Source: Acetobacter cerevisiae
Lineage (GTDB): Bacteria; Pseudomonadota; Alphaproteobacteria; Acetobacterales; Acetobacteraceae
Direction: 5' to 3'
DNA length: 61,552 bases
NCBI RefSeq assembly: GCF_001580535.1
Contig: NZ_LHZA01000145.1
Span: forward strand, 1 to 61,552
Shown here in pieces: positions 27,858 through 37,081 of the stretch (position 1 is its first letter; each line of letters opens with the position of its first letter). The notes beneath the pieces are model-generated. The model was not told the DNA's origin. It did no database searches and saw nothing but the letters and a program-made list of their open reading frames with translations. The position numbers were made by a program, and so were the translations under genes.

Positions 27858-27921
27858 CTTAGACCGCCTCCCGCATGAACCTCTCAAAATATTACGGAAA
27901 AAGAATGGTGGGACAAGATGA

Positions 27922-27959
27922 TAAAAAAACGGTCAGGCTCATACAGAACCTGACCGTTT
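27922..27959 (-). terminator. terminator of the ntr-hfq-hflX operon
   Basis: AAACGGTCAGG / CCTGACCGTTT, an 11-base stem; read on the minus strand it ends in a run of seven T. It lies just after the hflX stop. Confidence 0.88.
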
Positions 27960-27983
27960 CCAAACGTCGACACTGCTGAAATT

Positions 27984-29300
27984 TTACGCCAGTAGCGGTT
28001 CAACCTGTTTGAACAGCATTTCAAACCGTGCGCGGTCTTCTGCCTTGATGCGCACGGTAATGTTAGCCCCGCTTTCATCATCCGTGCGGTTCAGCACTTC
28101 CCCGTGCTGATAAAGCCATGCAGATGCTGCCCCGTCAGACAGCGGCACGCGGTAGCGCACCTCTTCCATAGTGGCCGTCATCTGCTGGTCGATCAGCGCC
28201 AACAGTTCCGGCAGGCCGTCTCCGGTTATGGCGGAAATACCAATAGCATCACCCAGCTGCGCCAGCTCTTCCGGGCCACCCAGCAGGTCAACCTTGTTCA
28301 GCACTTCAATCATGCGGCCAGACCAGTCCGGCTCAATCATGTTATCCCGCGCCATGCCTTCCAGAACGTGGAACACATCCTTTTTCTGGGCAGCACTATC
28401 GGGGTGCGCAATGTCCCGCACATGCAGAATGATGTCAGCTTCCGCTACTTCTTCAAGCGTGGCGCGGAAGGCGGCAATCAGTTCTGTTGGCAAATCACTG
28501 ATGAACCCCACCGTGTCCGACAGGATAACCCGGCGGCCTGATGGCAGCGTGATAGCCCGCATCGTCGGGTCCAGCGTCGCAAACAGCTGATCTTTTGCGT
28601 AAACCGTCGCCCCCGTCAGCGCATTGAACAGGGTTGATTTGCCTGCGTTGGTGTAGCCAACCAGAGCCACCACCGGGAACGGCACCCGCTTACGCGCCTG
28701 CCGATGCAACCCGCGTGTGCGGCGCACCTGCTCCAGATCTTTCTTGAGGCGGACAATCCGGTCACCAATCATCCGGCGGTCGGCCTCAATCTGTGTTTCA
28801 CCCGGACCACCAAGGAAGCCGAAGCCCCCGCGCTGACGTTCCAGATGGGTCCACAACCGCACAAGCCGGGAGCGCTGATATTCCAGATGCGCCAGCTCTA
28901 CCTGAAGCGTCCCTTCCTTCGTCGCAGCGCGTGCGCCAAAGATGTCCAGAATCAGGCCGGTCCGGTCAATCACCTTACAGCCAAACTCGGTTTCCAGATT
29001 ACGCTGCTGGGCGGGGCTGAGGCGGGCATCCACCACCAGCACGTCAATTTTTTCCGCCTGAACGGCAATTTTGAGCGAATCGACCTGCCCTTTACCCAGC
29101 AGGGTTGCGGAGCGTCTGGTCCGCAGCAGTAACGTCGCCTGTAAAACAATCACCAGCCCGATGGAGGCTGCCAGACCAACAGCCTCTTCCAGCCGGGCCT
29201 CCGCAGCCCTTACATCCTGGTCATGGGCAGACTTTTCCCAGGGGAGAATAACCGCGCCACGCGTGGCAACGGGTTTTGTATCAGATAAAATCGTCGCCAA
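27984..29300 (-). CDS. hflX: ribosome-associated GTPase HflX
   Basis: About 438 residues. HflX splits stalled or hibernating ribosomes. The N-terminal domain has [13 protein letters not shown] and the linker [17 protein letters not shown], both signature segments; the G domain starts [16 protein letters not shown] and continues with [10 protein letters not shown] and NKVDLL. The start is uncertain: no ATG is available before the conserved part, so I use a TTG that overlaps hfq by 20 bases; another TTG lies at 29345. The hfq-hflX pair is a common arrangement and the overlap suggests coupled translation. Confidence 0.92.
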   Translation of the reverse strand: MATILSDTKPVATRGAVILPWEKSAHDQDVRAAEARLEEAVGLAASIGLVIVLQATLLLRTRRSATLLGKGQVDSLKIAVQAEKIDVLVVDARLSPAQQRNLETEFGCKVIDRTGLILDIFGARAATKEGTLQVELAHLEYQRSRLVRLWTHLERQRGGFGFLGGPGETQIEADRRMIGDRIVRLKKDLEQVRRTRGLHRQARKRVPFPVVALVGYTNAGKSTLFNALTGATVYAKDQLFATLDPTMRAITLPSGRRVILSDTVGFISDLPTELIAAFRATLEEVAEADIILHVRDIAHPDSAAQKKDVFHVLEGMARDNMIEPDWSGRMIEVLNKVDLLGGPEELAQLGDAIGISAITGDGLPELLALIDQQMTATMEEVRYRVPLSDGAASAWLYQHGEVLNRTDDESGANITVRIKAEDRARFEMLFKQVEPLLA

Positions 29301-29586
29301 GTGTGGGCTCTCTGTCTGTCTGAGCACCAGAATTTGGCGCTTCAAAGATATTGATGGGCACAGTCGGCATGACTGTGCTGATGGCGTGCTTGTAAATCAG
29401 CTGTGTATGCTCATCGCGTTTCAGCAAAACGGCGGCATCATCAAACCACGTAATATTGCCCTGCAATTTTACGCCATTCACAAGAAAAACTGTCACAGAT
29501 GAGCGCGAACGGCGAATCTGACTCAGAAACGCATCCTGCACATTGTATCCGGTGTCCTTATCCACGATGGGAGGCCCTATTCTCAT
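29281..29586 (-). CDS. hfq: RNA chaperone Hfq
   Basis: 101 residues; hexameric Sm-like protein that pairs small RNAs with mRNAs. The Sm1 region is [19 protein letters not shown] and the Sm2 region carries [10 protein letters not shown], the hallmark of bacterial Hfq. The N-terminus is about ten residues longer than in most alphaproteobacteria, and the C-terminal tail (about 20 residues) is acidic. It lies 46 bases after ntrX, placing it at the end of the nitrogen regulation operon. Confidence 0.95.
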   Translation of the reverse strand: MRIGPPIVDKDTGYNVQDAFLSQIRRSRSSVTVFLVNGVKLQGNITWFDDAAVLLKRDEHTQLIYKHAISTVMPTVPINIFEAPNSGAQTDREPTLGDDFI

Positions 29587-29632
29587 TTTTTGTTACAGCC
29601 GGACGATGGCTTGCAGTAACACTGCAAACACG

Positions 29633-31024
29633 TCAGCCGACCCCTCGTTCCTCGGACGTTACACCAAGCTGCTTCAGTTTGCGATGCAGGGCACTGCGTT
29701 CCATGCCAACAAATATTGCTGTTCGGCTGATATTACCCCCAAAACGGAGCAGCTGGGCCTGCAAGTACTGCGTTTCGAACATATCTCGCGCCTCACGCAG
29801 CGGCAGGCTCATGACATCGGCCGAGGCGTCGAACTTCAGCAAGGCCGGCGCGCCCTCCCCCAGGGTGGACGGCAGCATTTCCGCACGGATGGGCTCAACA
29901 CTGTTGCCCGGCATCATAATCAGCACGCGTTCCATCAGGTTACGCAGTTCACGCGCATTGCCCGGCCAGTCATATGCCTGCAGGGCTGCAACGGCATCAG
30001 CCGAGAGTTCCCGCTGGGGCAGACCAGCCATCTCCGCCGCGCGACGCAAAAACAGCTCTGCAAGGCCCGGAATATCATCCCGCCGTTCCCGCAGGCCGGG
30101 CAGACGGAGCGGGACAACCGCAAGCCGGTAATACAGATCTTCCCGGAACCGCCCGGCCATGATCTCGGCCTGCAAATCCCGGTTGGTGGTTGCCAGAACG
30201 CGGACATCCACTTTCACGCGGGTTGAGCCACCCAGCCGTTCAAACGTCTGGTCCTGCAAAGCGCGCACAATCTTGCCCTGCGTTTCCAGCGGCATATCGG
30301 CCACTTCATCCAGCACCAGGGTGCCACCATGCGCGCGTTCCAGGACACCGGTGCGGCGGCCCGTGCCATCAGGCGCACCTTCCAGCCCGAACAGTTCTTC
30401 CTCAAACCGGTTTGGCGCGAGGATGGCGCAGTTCAGCGCCACAAACGGCCCATCTGTCCGGCGGGAGCGCGCGTGGATCATGCGGGCCGCCACTTCCTTA
30501 CCGGAACCGGGGCCACCCGTAATCAGCACACGAGACCCGGTGGGGGCCACACGCTCAATCTGGCCACGCACCGCTGTTATCAGGGCGCTATTGCCAAACA
30601 GTTCCGTGTCCTGCCCGGCACGCAGGCGCAGTTCCTCATTTTCTCTGGCCAGACGGGAGGCTTCCAGCGCCCGCCGCACCACAACCAGCAGGCGGTCTGC
30701 CTGAAATGGCTTTTCAATAAAATCATAAGCGCCGTGCTGGAGGGCCGCCACGGCGGTTTCAATCGTCCCATGCCCGGAAATCATGATGACCGGCACGGAC
30801 GGTTCTTCCGCATGCAGGACATTCAGAATGCCCAGCCCATCAAGCTGGGAGTCCCGCAACCAGACATCCAGAATGACCAGAGACGGCCTGCGGGCCCGGA
30901 ATGCGGCTATGGCTGCATCAGATGTCGCAGCAACCCGTGTTTCGTAACCCTCATCTTCAAGAATGCCCTCAATGAGCATCCGGATATCGGGCTCATCATC
31001 AACAATCAGGATTTCATGAGCCAT
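29633..31024 (-). CDS. ntrX: response regulator NtrX, GAFTGA loop missing
   Basis: 463 residues: receiver domain (phospho-acceptor Asp about 53), AAA+ domain and C-terminal HTH (ISRTAIFVGMERSALHRKLK). The Walker A is GGPGSGKE (170-177) and Walker B GGTLVLDE (233-240). Where NtrC-type activators have the sigma-54 contact loop GAFTGA, this protein reads LEGAPDGTGRRTG (about 214-226), so it should not activate sigma-54 polymerase in the standard way. Alphaproteobacterial NtrX is known to be variable at this point. It overlaps ntrY by 11 bases. Roles in other species include nitrogen, redox and envelope control. Confidence 0.93.
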   Translation of the reverse strand: MAHEILIVDDEPDIRMLIEGILEDEGYETRVAATSDAAIAAFRARRPSLVILDVWLRDSQLDGLGILNVLHAEEPSVPVIMISGHGTIETAVAALQHGAYDFIEKPFQADRLLVVVRRALEASRLARENEELRLRAGQDTELFGNSALITAVRGQIERVAPTGSRVLITGGPGSGKEVAARMIHARSRRTDGPFVALNCAILAPNRFEEELFGLEGAPDGTGRRTGVLERAHGGTLVLDEVADMPLETQGKIVRALQDQTFERLGGSTRVKVDVRVLATTNRDLQAEIMAGRFREDLYYRLAVVPLRLPGLRERRDDIPGLAELFLRRAAEMAGLPQRELSADAVAALQAYDWPGNARELRNLMERVLIMMPGNSVEPIRAEMLPSTLGEGAPALLKFDASADVMSLPLREARDMFETQYLQAQLLRFGGNISRTAIFVGMERSALHRKLKQLGVTSEERGVG

Positions 31025-33275
31025 GGTCGTCCTTCATCGGCAAAATCAGAATAGCCACAGTTCCTGTTTCCTCCGCCCTGTCTTGCAGACGCACCGCACC
31101 CCCATGGTCTTCCATAATCTTTTTAACAATGGCCAGACCAAGCCCGGTGCCCTTAGCCTTGTGCGTCACGTATGGCTCGGTCAACCGATGCCGGTCGCCC
31201 GAAGGCAGGCCAACGCCATTATCTGCAACAGAAATTTCGACGTTGCCTTCACTGTCCTTCAAATCAATCCATACCGCATTGGCTGTGTTTGAGCCATTTC
31301 CCTCAACATCACCCTGTTTTGCTGTCATGGCAATGGCATCCGCTGCATTCTGCAACAGGTTGATCAACGCCTGGCTGATCAGCCGCCGGTCACACCGCAC
31401 CACCGGCCCTCTGTCCGGCAGGCTGACGTGATAGGTAATTTCCGGGTGTGCATTACGCTGGAGCACCAGAACTTCCCGGATAATGCGGGAAAGATCCTCA
31501 TTAGTCATGACCGGCTGCGGCATGCGGGCAAAGGCGGAGAACTCATCCACCATGCGTCCAATGTCGCCCACCTGCCGCACAATGGTATCTGCACACTGCG
31601 CAAATGTTTCCGGGTCCGACGTAATTTCCCGCAGGAAGCGCCGCTTGAGCCGCTCCGCCGCAAGCTGGATCGGCGTCAGCGGGTTTTTGATTTCATGCGC
31701 AATCCGCCGCGCCACATCCGCCCACGCGGCTTTTCGCTGGGCCTGCTGCAGGGCCGTGATGTCATCGAAGGTCATCACGTAACCCTCTGTCACCGTCCCC
31801 CGCAGTTCTGCGCCGATCCGCACCAGCAGTATGCGCCGGTTGGTCTCCGGGCCGGTCTGCACTTCCCGCGTAATCACCTGATCCGGCACCGAGCGCACTT
31901 CGGCCAGCAGCTCGGCAAATTCCGGCACGCGGGTCGCCAGAGATTCGCCAATCGCATCCATCAGATCTGTTTGCAGCAGCAGGCAGGCGGCGCGGTTGGG
32001 CAGTTCAATCCGCTGTTCCACATCCAGCCCGATCACCCCGGCGGAAACGCCGGAGAGGACGGCTTCCGTAAACCGGCGCCGCTCATTGATCTGCCCATAC
32101 GCCACCATCAGCTCAGACCGCTGGCTGGCCAGTTGCTCCGTCATGCGGTTAAAGGCACGGGAAAGGCTCGTCACCTCATCATCCCGCTTGGCCTCGGGCA
32201 CGTGCACGCCCAGATCGCCTTCACTAATCCGACGGGCCGCCAGAATGAGCAGCCCCAGCGGCTTGGCAATCTGGTTGGCCAGCGCCAGACCAATCAGCGC
32301 AGCAGAGGCCAACACCAGCAACGCCACCAGCGCAAAAATCATCACAAAAGTCAGCTGGATTTTGGCCCGGTTCCCGTTCAGACGCCGGTAATCCGCAATC
32401 ACTTTTTCCGTGCGGTGCATATGCTCCAGAATGGTGGGGTCCACCAGACGGGTAATCACCAGCATCAGCGCAGGGGTCTGCGAGAGTTCAACGACTGCCC
32501 GCACCGTGCGTTGATCCGGAGAGTCCAGAATAGCTACATCATTGGAGCGCGCCAGCATGGTCGCAGCCGGGGGCGGCAGGGCCTGATCTCCGGCGCGGCT
32601 CATCAACCCACCCGAGGCCACAATTTTATTGGTAATGGGGTCATACACCAGCGCATCCGTCAGCCCGCGCATGGTGGCCTGACTGTCCAGCATCTCGCTC
32701 AGCGCATCGTGATCCTGCAGCAGGTTCATGCCGCTGGCCGCCAGCTCGTTCTGCGCGCTCATGATGTAATTGGACATGGAGAACGCATCGGTGCGGATAT
32801 TGGCGTTATGTTCCGTCAGATACCCGCGGGAGGCCTCCATGGCTTCATTCAGCGCCGTATTCACCCGGTCGGAAAACCAGATCTGAATGCCGTAATGGAA
32901 AAACAGGGTGGCAAACACGCCCACCACCAGCGTCGGCGCGACGGCGACAATCCCGAACAGGGTGACCAGCCGAACATGGAGTCTGGCTCCGGCCAGCCCT
33001 TTCCGATGCTCCACCAGCATCGGCCCCACACGCATGGCCACGGCCAGCAGCAGCAGGCCCAGCACCAGACTGTTCAGCAACAACACCAGCGGTTCGATCA
33101 CCGCATAATGCCCAAAGGACATCCCGCCGGACAGCACCACAAAGGTTGCAAAGCCAAGGCACAGCGCCAGAGCGGCCAGCGTAAGAGCCACACTTTTCCG
33201 CTCCAGAGCCCGCAAGAGCCAGTGGAACCGGGTACGGGCCAGAAGAGTGCTTAGTGAAGAGAGGAAGCGCTGCAT
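31014..33275 (-). CDS. ntrY: membrane sensor kinase NtrY
   Basis: 753 residues. N-terminal membrane segments (within about 20-120), a periplasmic region (about 125-295), a further membrane helix (about 300-325), HAMP (about 330-385), PAS domain, then the kinase core: phospho-acceptor His in RRIAHEIKNPLTPIQLAAE, and ATP-binding boxes DNGVGLP and GTGLGLAIVKKI. It should phosphorylate NtrX and possibly NtrC. The stop overlaps ntrX, and it starts 9 bases after ntrC, consistent with one operon. Confidence 0.95.
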   Translation of the reverse strand: MQRFLSSLSTLLARTRFHWLLRALERKSVALTLAALALCLGFATFVVLSGGMSFGHYAVIEPLVLLLNSLVLGLLLLAVAMRVGPMLVEHRKGLAGARLHVRLVTLFGIVAVAPTLVVGVFATLFFHYGIQIWFSDRVNTALNEAMEASRGYLTEHNANIRTDAFSMSNYIMSAQNELAASGMNLLQDHDALSEMLDSQATMRGLTDALVYDPITNKIVASGGLMSRAGDQALPPPAATMLARSNDVAILDSPDQRTVRAVVELSQTPALMLVITRLVDPTILEHMHRTEKVIADYRRLNGNRAKIQLTFVMIFALVALLVLASAALIGLALANQIAKPLGLLILAARRISEGDLGVHVPEAKRDDEVTSLSRAFNRMTEQLASQRSELMVAYGQINERRRFTEAVLSGVSAGVIGLDVEQRIELPNRAACLLLQTDLMDAIGESLATRVPEFAELLAEVRSVPDQVITREVQTGPETNRRILLVRIGAELRGTVTEGYVMTFDDITALQQAQRKAAWADVARRIAHEIKNPLTPIQLAAERLKRRFLREITSDPETFAQCADTIVRQVGDIGRMVDEFSAFARMPQPVMTNEDLSRIIREVLVLQRNAHPEITYHVSLPDRGPVVRCDRRLISQALINLLQNAADAIAMTAKQGDVEGNGSNTANAVWIDLKDSEGNVEISVADNGVGLPSGDRHRLTEPYVTHKAKGTGLGLAIVKKIMEDHGGAVRLQDRAEETGTVAILILPMKDDHGS

Positions 33276-33284
33276 AAAGGCAGG

Positions 33285-34733
33285 TTAGACCACACCGCGC
33301 ACAACGGGAATTTCAAGCTCACGAATTTTTTTGCGCAGCGTATTCCGGTTCAGCCCCAGCATGGCCGCTGCCTTGATCTGATTTCCACGCGTTTCCTGCA
33401 ATGTCATCTGAATAAGAGGTCGTTCCACCTCTGCAATCACACGCGCATACAGATCATGCAAGGGCATCCCTTCCCGCCCTGCGGTCAGATATCGCATGAT
33501 GTGGCGGGAAATAGCATCAGACAGCGGTTCTTCCACCGCCGTCTTTTCCGCAATCACCTCATGCGCCAGCGGTTCCGCCAGTTCCGCATCAATCAGATCA
33601 CTACTGATGGTTTCCTGCGGATAAAGGGCCACAATGCGCCGCATGAGGTTTTCAAGCTCACGCACATTGCCCGGCCAGCGCCAGGATTGCAGGCGCGCCA
33701 CGGCGGAATCATCCAGCACCCGGCTCCCGGCCCCAGCCTCCCGGCTCTGCGCCAGAAAATGGCGGGCCAGCAGTGGAATATCCTCCAGCCGCTCCCGCAA
33801 CGGCGGCAGACGCAGCGGCACAACATTCAGCCGGTAATACAAATCTTCCCGGAAAGTCCCGGCCCGGATAGCCTGCCGCAGGTCCCGATGGGTTGCGGCA
33901 ATAATCCGCACATCGGCCCGGATAGGCGCGCGGCCACCCACGGTGGTAAATTCGCCTTCCTGCAACACGCGCAACAGCCGCGTCTGCGCTTCCGGCGGCA
34001 TGTCACCAATTTCATCCAGAAACAGCGTGCCGCCCGTTGCCTGCTCAAAGCGGCCTGGGCTTCGGCCTGTCACAGCTCCCGGCACACGCTCCTGCCCGAA
34101 CAGTTCACTCTCAATCTGGTCACGCGGAATGGCCGCCATATTCACGGCCACAAACGGACCACCCCGCCTGCGCCCATATTCGTGCAATGCACGCGCAACC
34201 AGTTCCTTGCCCGTGCCGCTCTCACCGCTAATCATCACGGTCAGGTCAGACGTCGTCAGGCGGGCAATGCTGCGGTAAATCCCCTGCATGACCGGGGACT
34301 GACCAATCAGCGGCAGGCGTTCTTCCGGAGGCGAGGCCACCGCAGGCTTATCCGCCTCATGCGCCGGGGCCACCAGCGCGCGCGCCACAACGCTGAGCAG
34401 TTCCTTCAGGTCAAACGGCTTGGCCAGATATTCAAACGCACCACGCTGCGTGGCTTTGACTGCTGTCACCAGATTGGACTGGGCACTCATGACAATAATG
34501 CGCAGATCAGGTCGGGCCTGGCGGATACGCGGGATCAGATCCAGCCCGCTCCCATCCGGCATCACCACATCGGTGATGACCAGATCCCCCTCACCTTCCT
34601 CCACCCACTGCCAGAGCGTTGCGGCGTTAGGGGTGGACTGAACCTGATACCCGGCCCGCCCCAGCGCCTGCCCGAGCACGGTACGAATGGAACGATCATC
34701 ATCAGCAACAAGAATAGTCGGCAAAGGTGTCAT
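33285..34733 (-). CDS. ntrC: nitrogen regulator NtrC with altered GAVTGR loop
   Basis: 482 residues: receiver domain with Asp 55 ([10 protein letters not shown]), AAA+ domain with GESGTGKE (170-177) and GGTLFLDE (234-241), and a Fis-type HTH at the end ([19 protein letters not shown]). The GAFTGA loop that touches sigma-54 reads GAVTGR (219-224): the key Phe is Val and the last Ala is Arg. This may mean it acts with sigma-70 polymerase, as reported for Rhodobacter capsulatus NtrC, or that it is only partly active. The neighbours ntrB and ntrYX fix the identity. Confidence 0.95.
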   Translation of the reverse strand: MTPLPTILVADDDRSIRTVLGQALGRAGYQVQSTPNAATLWQWVEEGEGDLVITDVVMPDGSGLDLIPRIRQARPDLRIIVMSAQSNLVTAVKATQRGAFEYLAKPFDLKELLSVVARALVAPAHEADKPAVASPPEERLPLIGQSPVMQGIYRSIARLTTSDLTVMISGESGTGKELVARALHEYGRRRGGPFVAVNMAAIPRDQIESELFGQERVPGAVTGRSPGRFEQATGGTLFLDEIGDMPPEAQTRLLRVLQEGEFTTVGGRAPIRADVRIIAATHRDLRQAIRAGTFREDLYYRLNVVPLRLPPLRERLEDIPLLARHFLAQSREAGAGSRVLDDSAVARLQSWRWPGNVRELENLMRRIVALYPQETISSDLIDAELAEPLAHEVIAEKTAVEEPLSDAISRHIMRYLTAGREGMPLHDLYARVIAEVERPLIQMTLQETRGNQIKAAAMLGLNRNTLRKKIRELEIPVVRGVV

Positions 34734-34789
34734 AGGGATCAGGTTACACTCAGATACGAAAAGATCATTACAAAAAAAGAACGAAGCTG

Positions 34790-35899
34790 TCAGATGCTTT
34801 CGTTGCCGTCCGGCACCACGGGCAAATACAGGCTGATTTCCGTGCGTCCGGGGCGGCTTTCCACTTCAATCACGCCGCCGTGGTCATCCATAATCTTGCC
34901 AACAAGGGCCAGTCCCAGTCCGCTCCCGCTCATCTTGGTGCTGATGAAGGGTTCAAACAGATGCGGGCGGATGGTCTCTGAAATACCCGGCCCCGTATCC
35001 CGCACCGTCACCACCAGCGGCAGATGCCGCCATTGCGAGGTGCCGGGCACTGCCAGCCGAATTCCGGGGCGGTAACTGGTGCTTAACGTAATCTCACCCG
35101 GCTTTTCCGTCTCCCGGATTGCCTCAGCAGCGTTCTTGACCAGATTGAGCAACATCTGCACCAGCTGGTCCCGATTCCCCCAGACATGCGGCAGAGACGG
35201 ATCATACCGCTCCACAATTCGCAGTCCCGCCGCACAGCCTTTGCTGGCCAGCAGGCGCACATGTTCCAGAACGCGGTGAATATTCAGGGAGCGATAGTCT
35301 GCCGGAGCCTCATTAAACACGCCCATCCGCTCAACGAGGGCATCAATGCGATCCACTTCATCGCAGATCAGCGTCGCCAGTTCCTTGTCACTTTCCCCAA
35401 CGGAATGCTCAAGAATCTGCGCGGCACCCTTAATCCCGGAAAGCGGATTCCGCACTTCATGCGCCAGCATTTCGGCCATGCCGGACACGCTGCGCGCCGC
35501 GGAGCGGAAGGCCAACTGGCGGTCCAGCGCCCGTGCGGCTGAAGAATCATGAAACGTCAGCAAAATGGAGCCGGGATAATCCAGCACATCCGCCCCCTGC
35601 ACTGTCACCCCTTCATGGTGAAAGCGCGGGCTGCTGAACACCAGTTCATGCTCGGTAATGGTGCCGCCTTCCTTGCGCACATGCTGCACAAGCAAAAAGA
35701 CCGGATGGTCTTCCGGCACCAGTTCCTCCAGCGCGCTCTGGCATAGCTGATGGCGAGACGTCGCAAAGAACTCTTCCGCCGCCGCATTGGCAAAGCGCAG
35801 CCTGTTCGTAGGGCCAAGCTCCAGCACCGGCACTGGCAGACTGTCCAGCAGCAACCCGGCGGACGGGCTCCCGTCCTGAGGCAAGACAGGGCGCTTCAT
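34790..35899 (-). CDS. ntrB: nitrogen sensor kinase NtrB (GlnL)
   Basis: 369 residues, soluble: PAS domain (about 15-120), dimerisation helix with the phospho-acceptor His in [19 protein letters not shown], then ATP-binding boxes ([30 protein letters not shown]). It phosphorylates NtrC under nitrogen limitation, under PII control. ATG 35899 is chosen because it lies 10 bases after the dusB stop; the frame is open further upstream but that part is inside dusB. Ends 56 bases before ntrC. Confidence 0.94.
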   Translation of the reverse strand: MKRPVLPQDGSPSAGLLLDSLPVPVLELGPTNRLRFANAAAEEFFATSRHQLCQSALEELVPEDHPVFLLVQHVRKEGGTITEHELVFSSPRFHHEGVTVQGADVLDYPGSILLTFHDSSAARALDRQLAFRSAARSVSGMAEMLAHEVRNPLSGIKGAAQILEHSVGESDKELATLICDEVDRIDALVERMGVFNEAPADYRSLNIHRVLEHVRLLASKGCAAGLRIVERYDPSLPHVWGNRDQLVQMLLNLVKNAAEAIRETEKPGEITLSTSYRPGIRLAVPGTSQWRHLPLVVTVRDTGPGISETIRPHLFEPFISTKMSGSGLGLALVGKIMDDHGGVIEVESRPGRTEISLYLPVVPDGNESI

Positions 35900-35909
35900 G
35901 CAGCCTGTG

Positions 35910-36980
35910 TCATGCCGCGTGCGCCTGCGCATCGGCATGGCGGGAGGCACGCGGTTCGCGCACAGACCCGTCAGCAATCTGCTGATCGTAGAAATCGGAG
36001 ATCATCGCAATGGCATCCGGCGCACAGTCCACGCGGTTCACAGCAGCCCGGAACCCAGCGGAATTCGGCAGGCCAGCGGAATACCAGGAGACATGCTTGC
36101 GGGCCAGACGCAGGCCGGGCCGTTCCCCAAAATGCTCCAGCATCATTTTGTAATGCTCCAGCACAATGGCTTTTTCCGCTTCCAGCGTGGGGTCCGGCAC
36201 CTCTTCGCCCGTCCGCAGAGCGTGCGCGACCTGCGCCAGAAACCACGGACGCCCGTAACACCCGCGCCCGATCATCACGCCATCCGCGCCGGACTTCGCC
36301 AGCGCTGTACGGGCATCCTCCACCGTCAGAATATCGCCGTTAACAATCACCGGCAGGCCGACGGCTTCTTTCACGTTCCGCACAAAGGCCCAGTCTGCCG
36401 TGCCGTTATAAAACTGCTGGCGTGTCCGACCATGCACGGTGATCATGCGAATACCGGCATCTTCCGCAATGCGGGCCAGCACGGGCGCATTCAGGTGAGA
36501 ATGGTCCCACCCCATCCGCATTTTTAGTGTTACGGGCACAGGCACCGCTTTCACCACGGCATCCAGCAGGCGGGCAGCTCCGACCTCATCACGCATCAGG
36601 GCGGACCCGGCCATCTGGCCAACTGCAACCTTCTTCACCGGGCAGCCGAAATTGATGTCGATCAGATCCGCGCCCCGGCCCACGGCAATACGGGCTGCCT
36701 CTGCCATGGCGTTCGGGTCACACCCAGCCAGCTGCACAGCATTCGGGCCACCGGCATCAGCCACTTCGGCCATCCGCAGGGTTGTGTCATTTTCCCGCAC
36801 CATGGCCCAGGACGCGATCATCTCGGAGACCACAAGCCCAGCCCCCAGCTTCCGCGCCAGACGACGGAACGGCAGGTCTGTCACGCCGGACATGGGAGCA
36901 AGGATAACGGGCGTTTCCAGGCGCACACCGCCCAGATCAATCGGCCGCAATAACGGTTGCGTTTGCACAGTCTTTTCCAC
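35910..36980 (-). CDS. dusB: tRNA-dihydrouridine synthase (DusB/NifR3)
   Basis: 356 residues; FMN enzyme that reduces uridine in the D-loop of tRNAs with NADPH. Motifs: [36 protein letters not shown] (with the catalytic Cys), HGRTRQQFY and NGDILT. In alphaproteobacteria this gene (nifR3) opens the ntrBC operon, as here. The frame uses a GTG start; a 6-base inverted repeat lies directly before it. The last ~15 residues are a non-conserved Ala/His-rich tail. Confidence 0.94.
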   Translation of the reverse strand: MEKTVQTQPLLRPIDLGGVRLETPVILAPMSGVTDLPFRRLARKLGAGLVVSEMIASWAMVRENDTTLRMAEVADAGGPNAVQLAGCDPNAMAEAARIAVGRGADLIDINFGCPVKKVAVGQMAGSALMRDEVGAARLLDAVVKAVPVPVTLKMRMGWDHSHLNAPVLARIAEDAGIRMITVHGRTRQQFYNGTADWAFVRNVKEAVGLPVIVNGDILTVEDARTALAKSGADGVMIGRGCYGRPWFLAQVAHALRTGEEVPDPTLEAEKAIVLEHYKMMLEHFGERPGLRLARKHVSWYSAGLPNSAGFRAAVNRVDCAPDAIAMISDFYDQQIADGSVREPRASRHADAQAHAA

Positions 36981-36982
36981 TT

Positions 36983-36999
36983 TGCCTATGATTTAGGCA
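36983..36999. promoter_or_regulatory. palindrome at the start of the dusB-ntr operon
   Basis: TGCCTA-N5-TAGGCA, perfect 6-base arms, ending three bases before the dusB GTG. It could be an operator for autoregulation or a small hairpin in the leader. Inference from position and symmetry only. Confidence 0.3.
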
Positions 37000-37081
37000 G
37001 ATATACGCATTTCCGATTCGGGAATCAATCTTTTATATCCGTAACGTTTTTGGCGTTCAAAGTTCCCGGACGTCCCTATTT

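Noticed and set aside
31428-33254. Long open frame of 608 codons opposite ntrY
   Set aside because: Rich in Gln, His and Arg with no conserved motif; it mirrors the codon bias of ntrY, which is certain.
33456-35075. Long open frame of 539 codons opposite ntrC and ntrB
   Set aside because: Same kind of antisense shadow of GC-rich genes with clear products.
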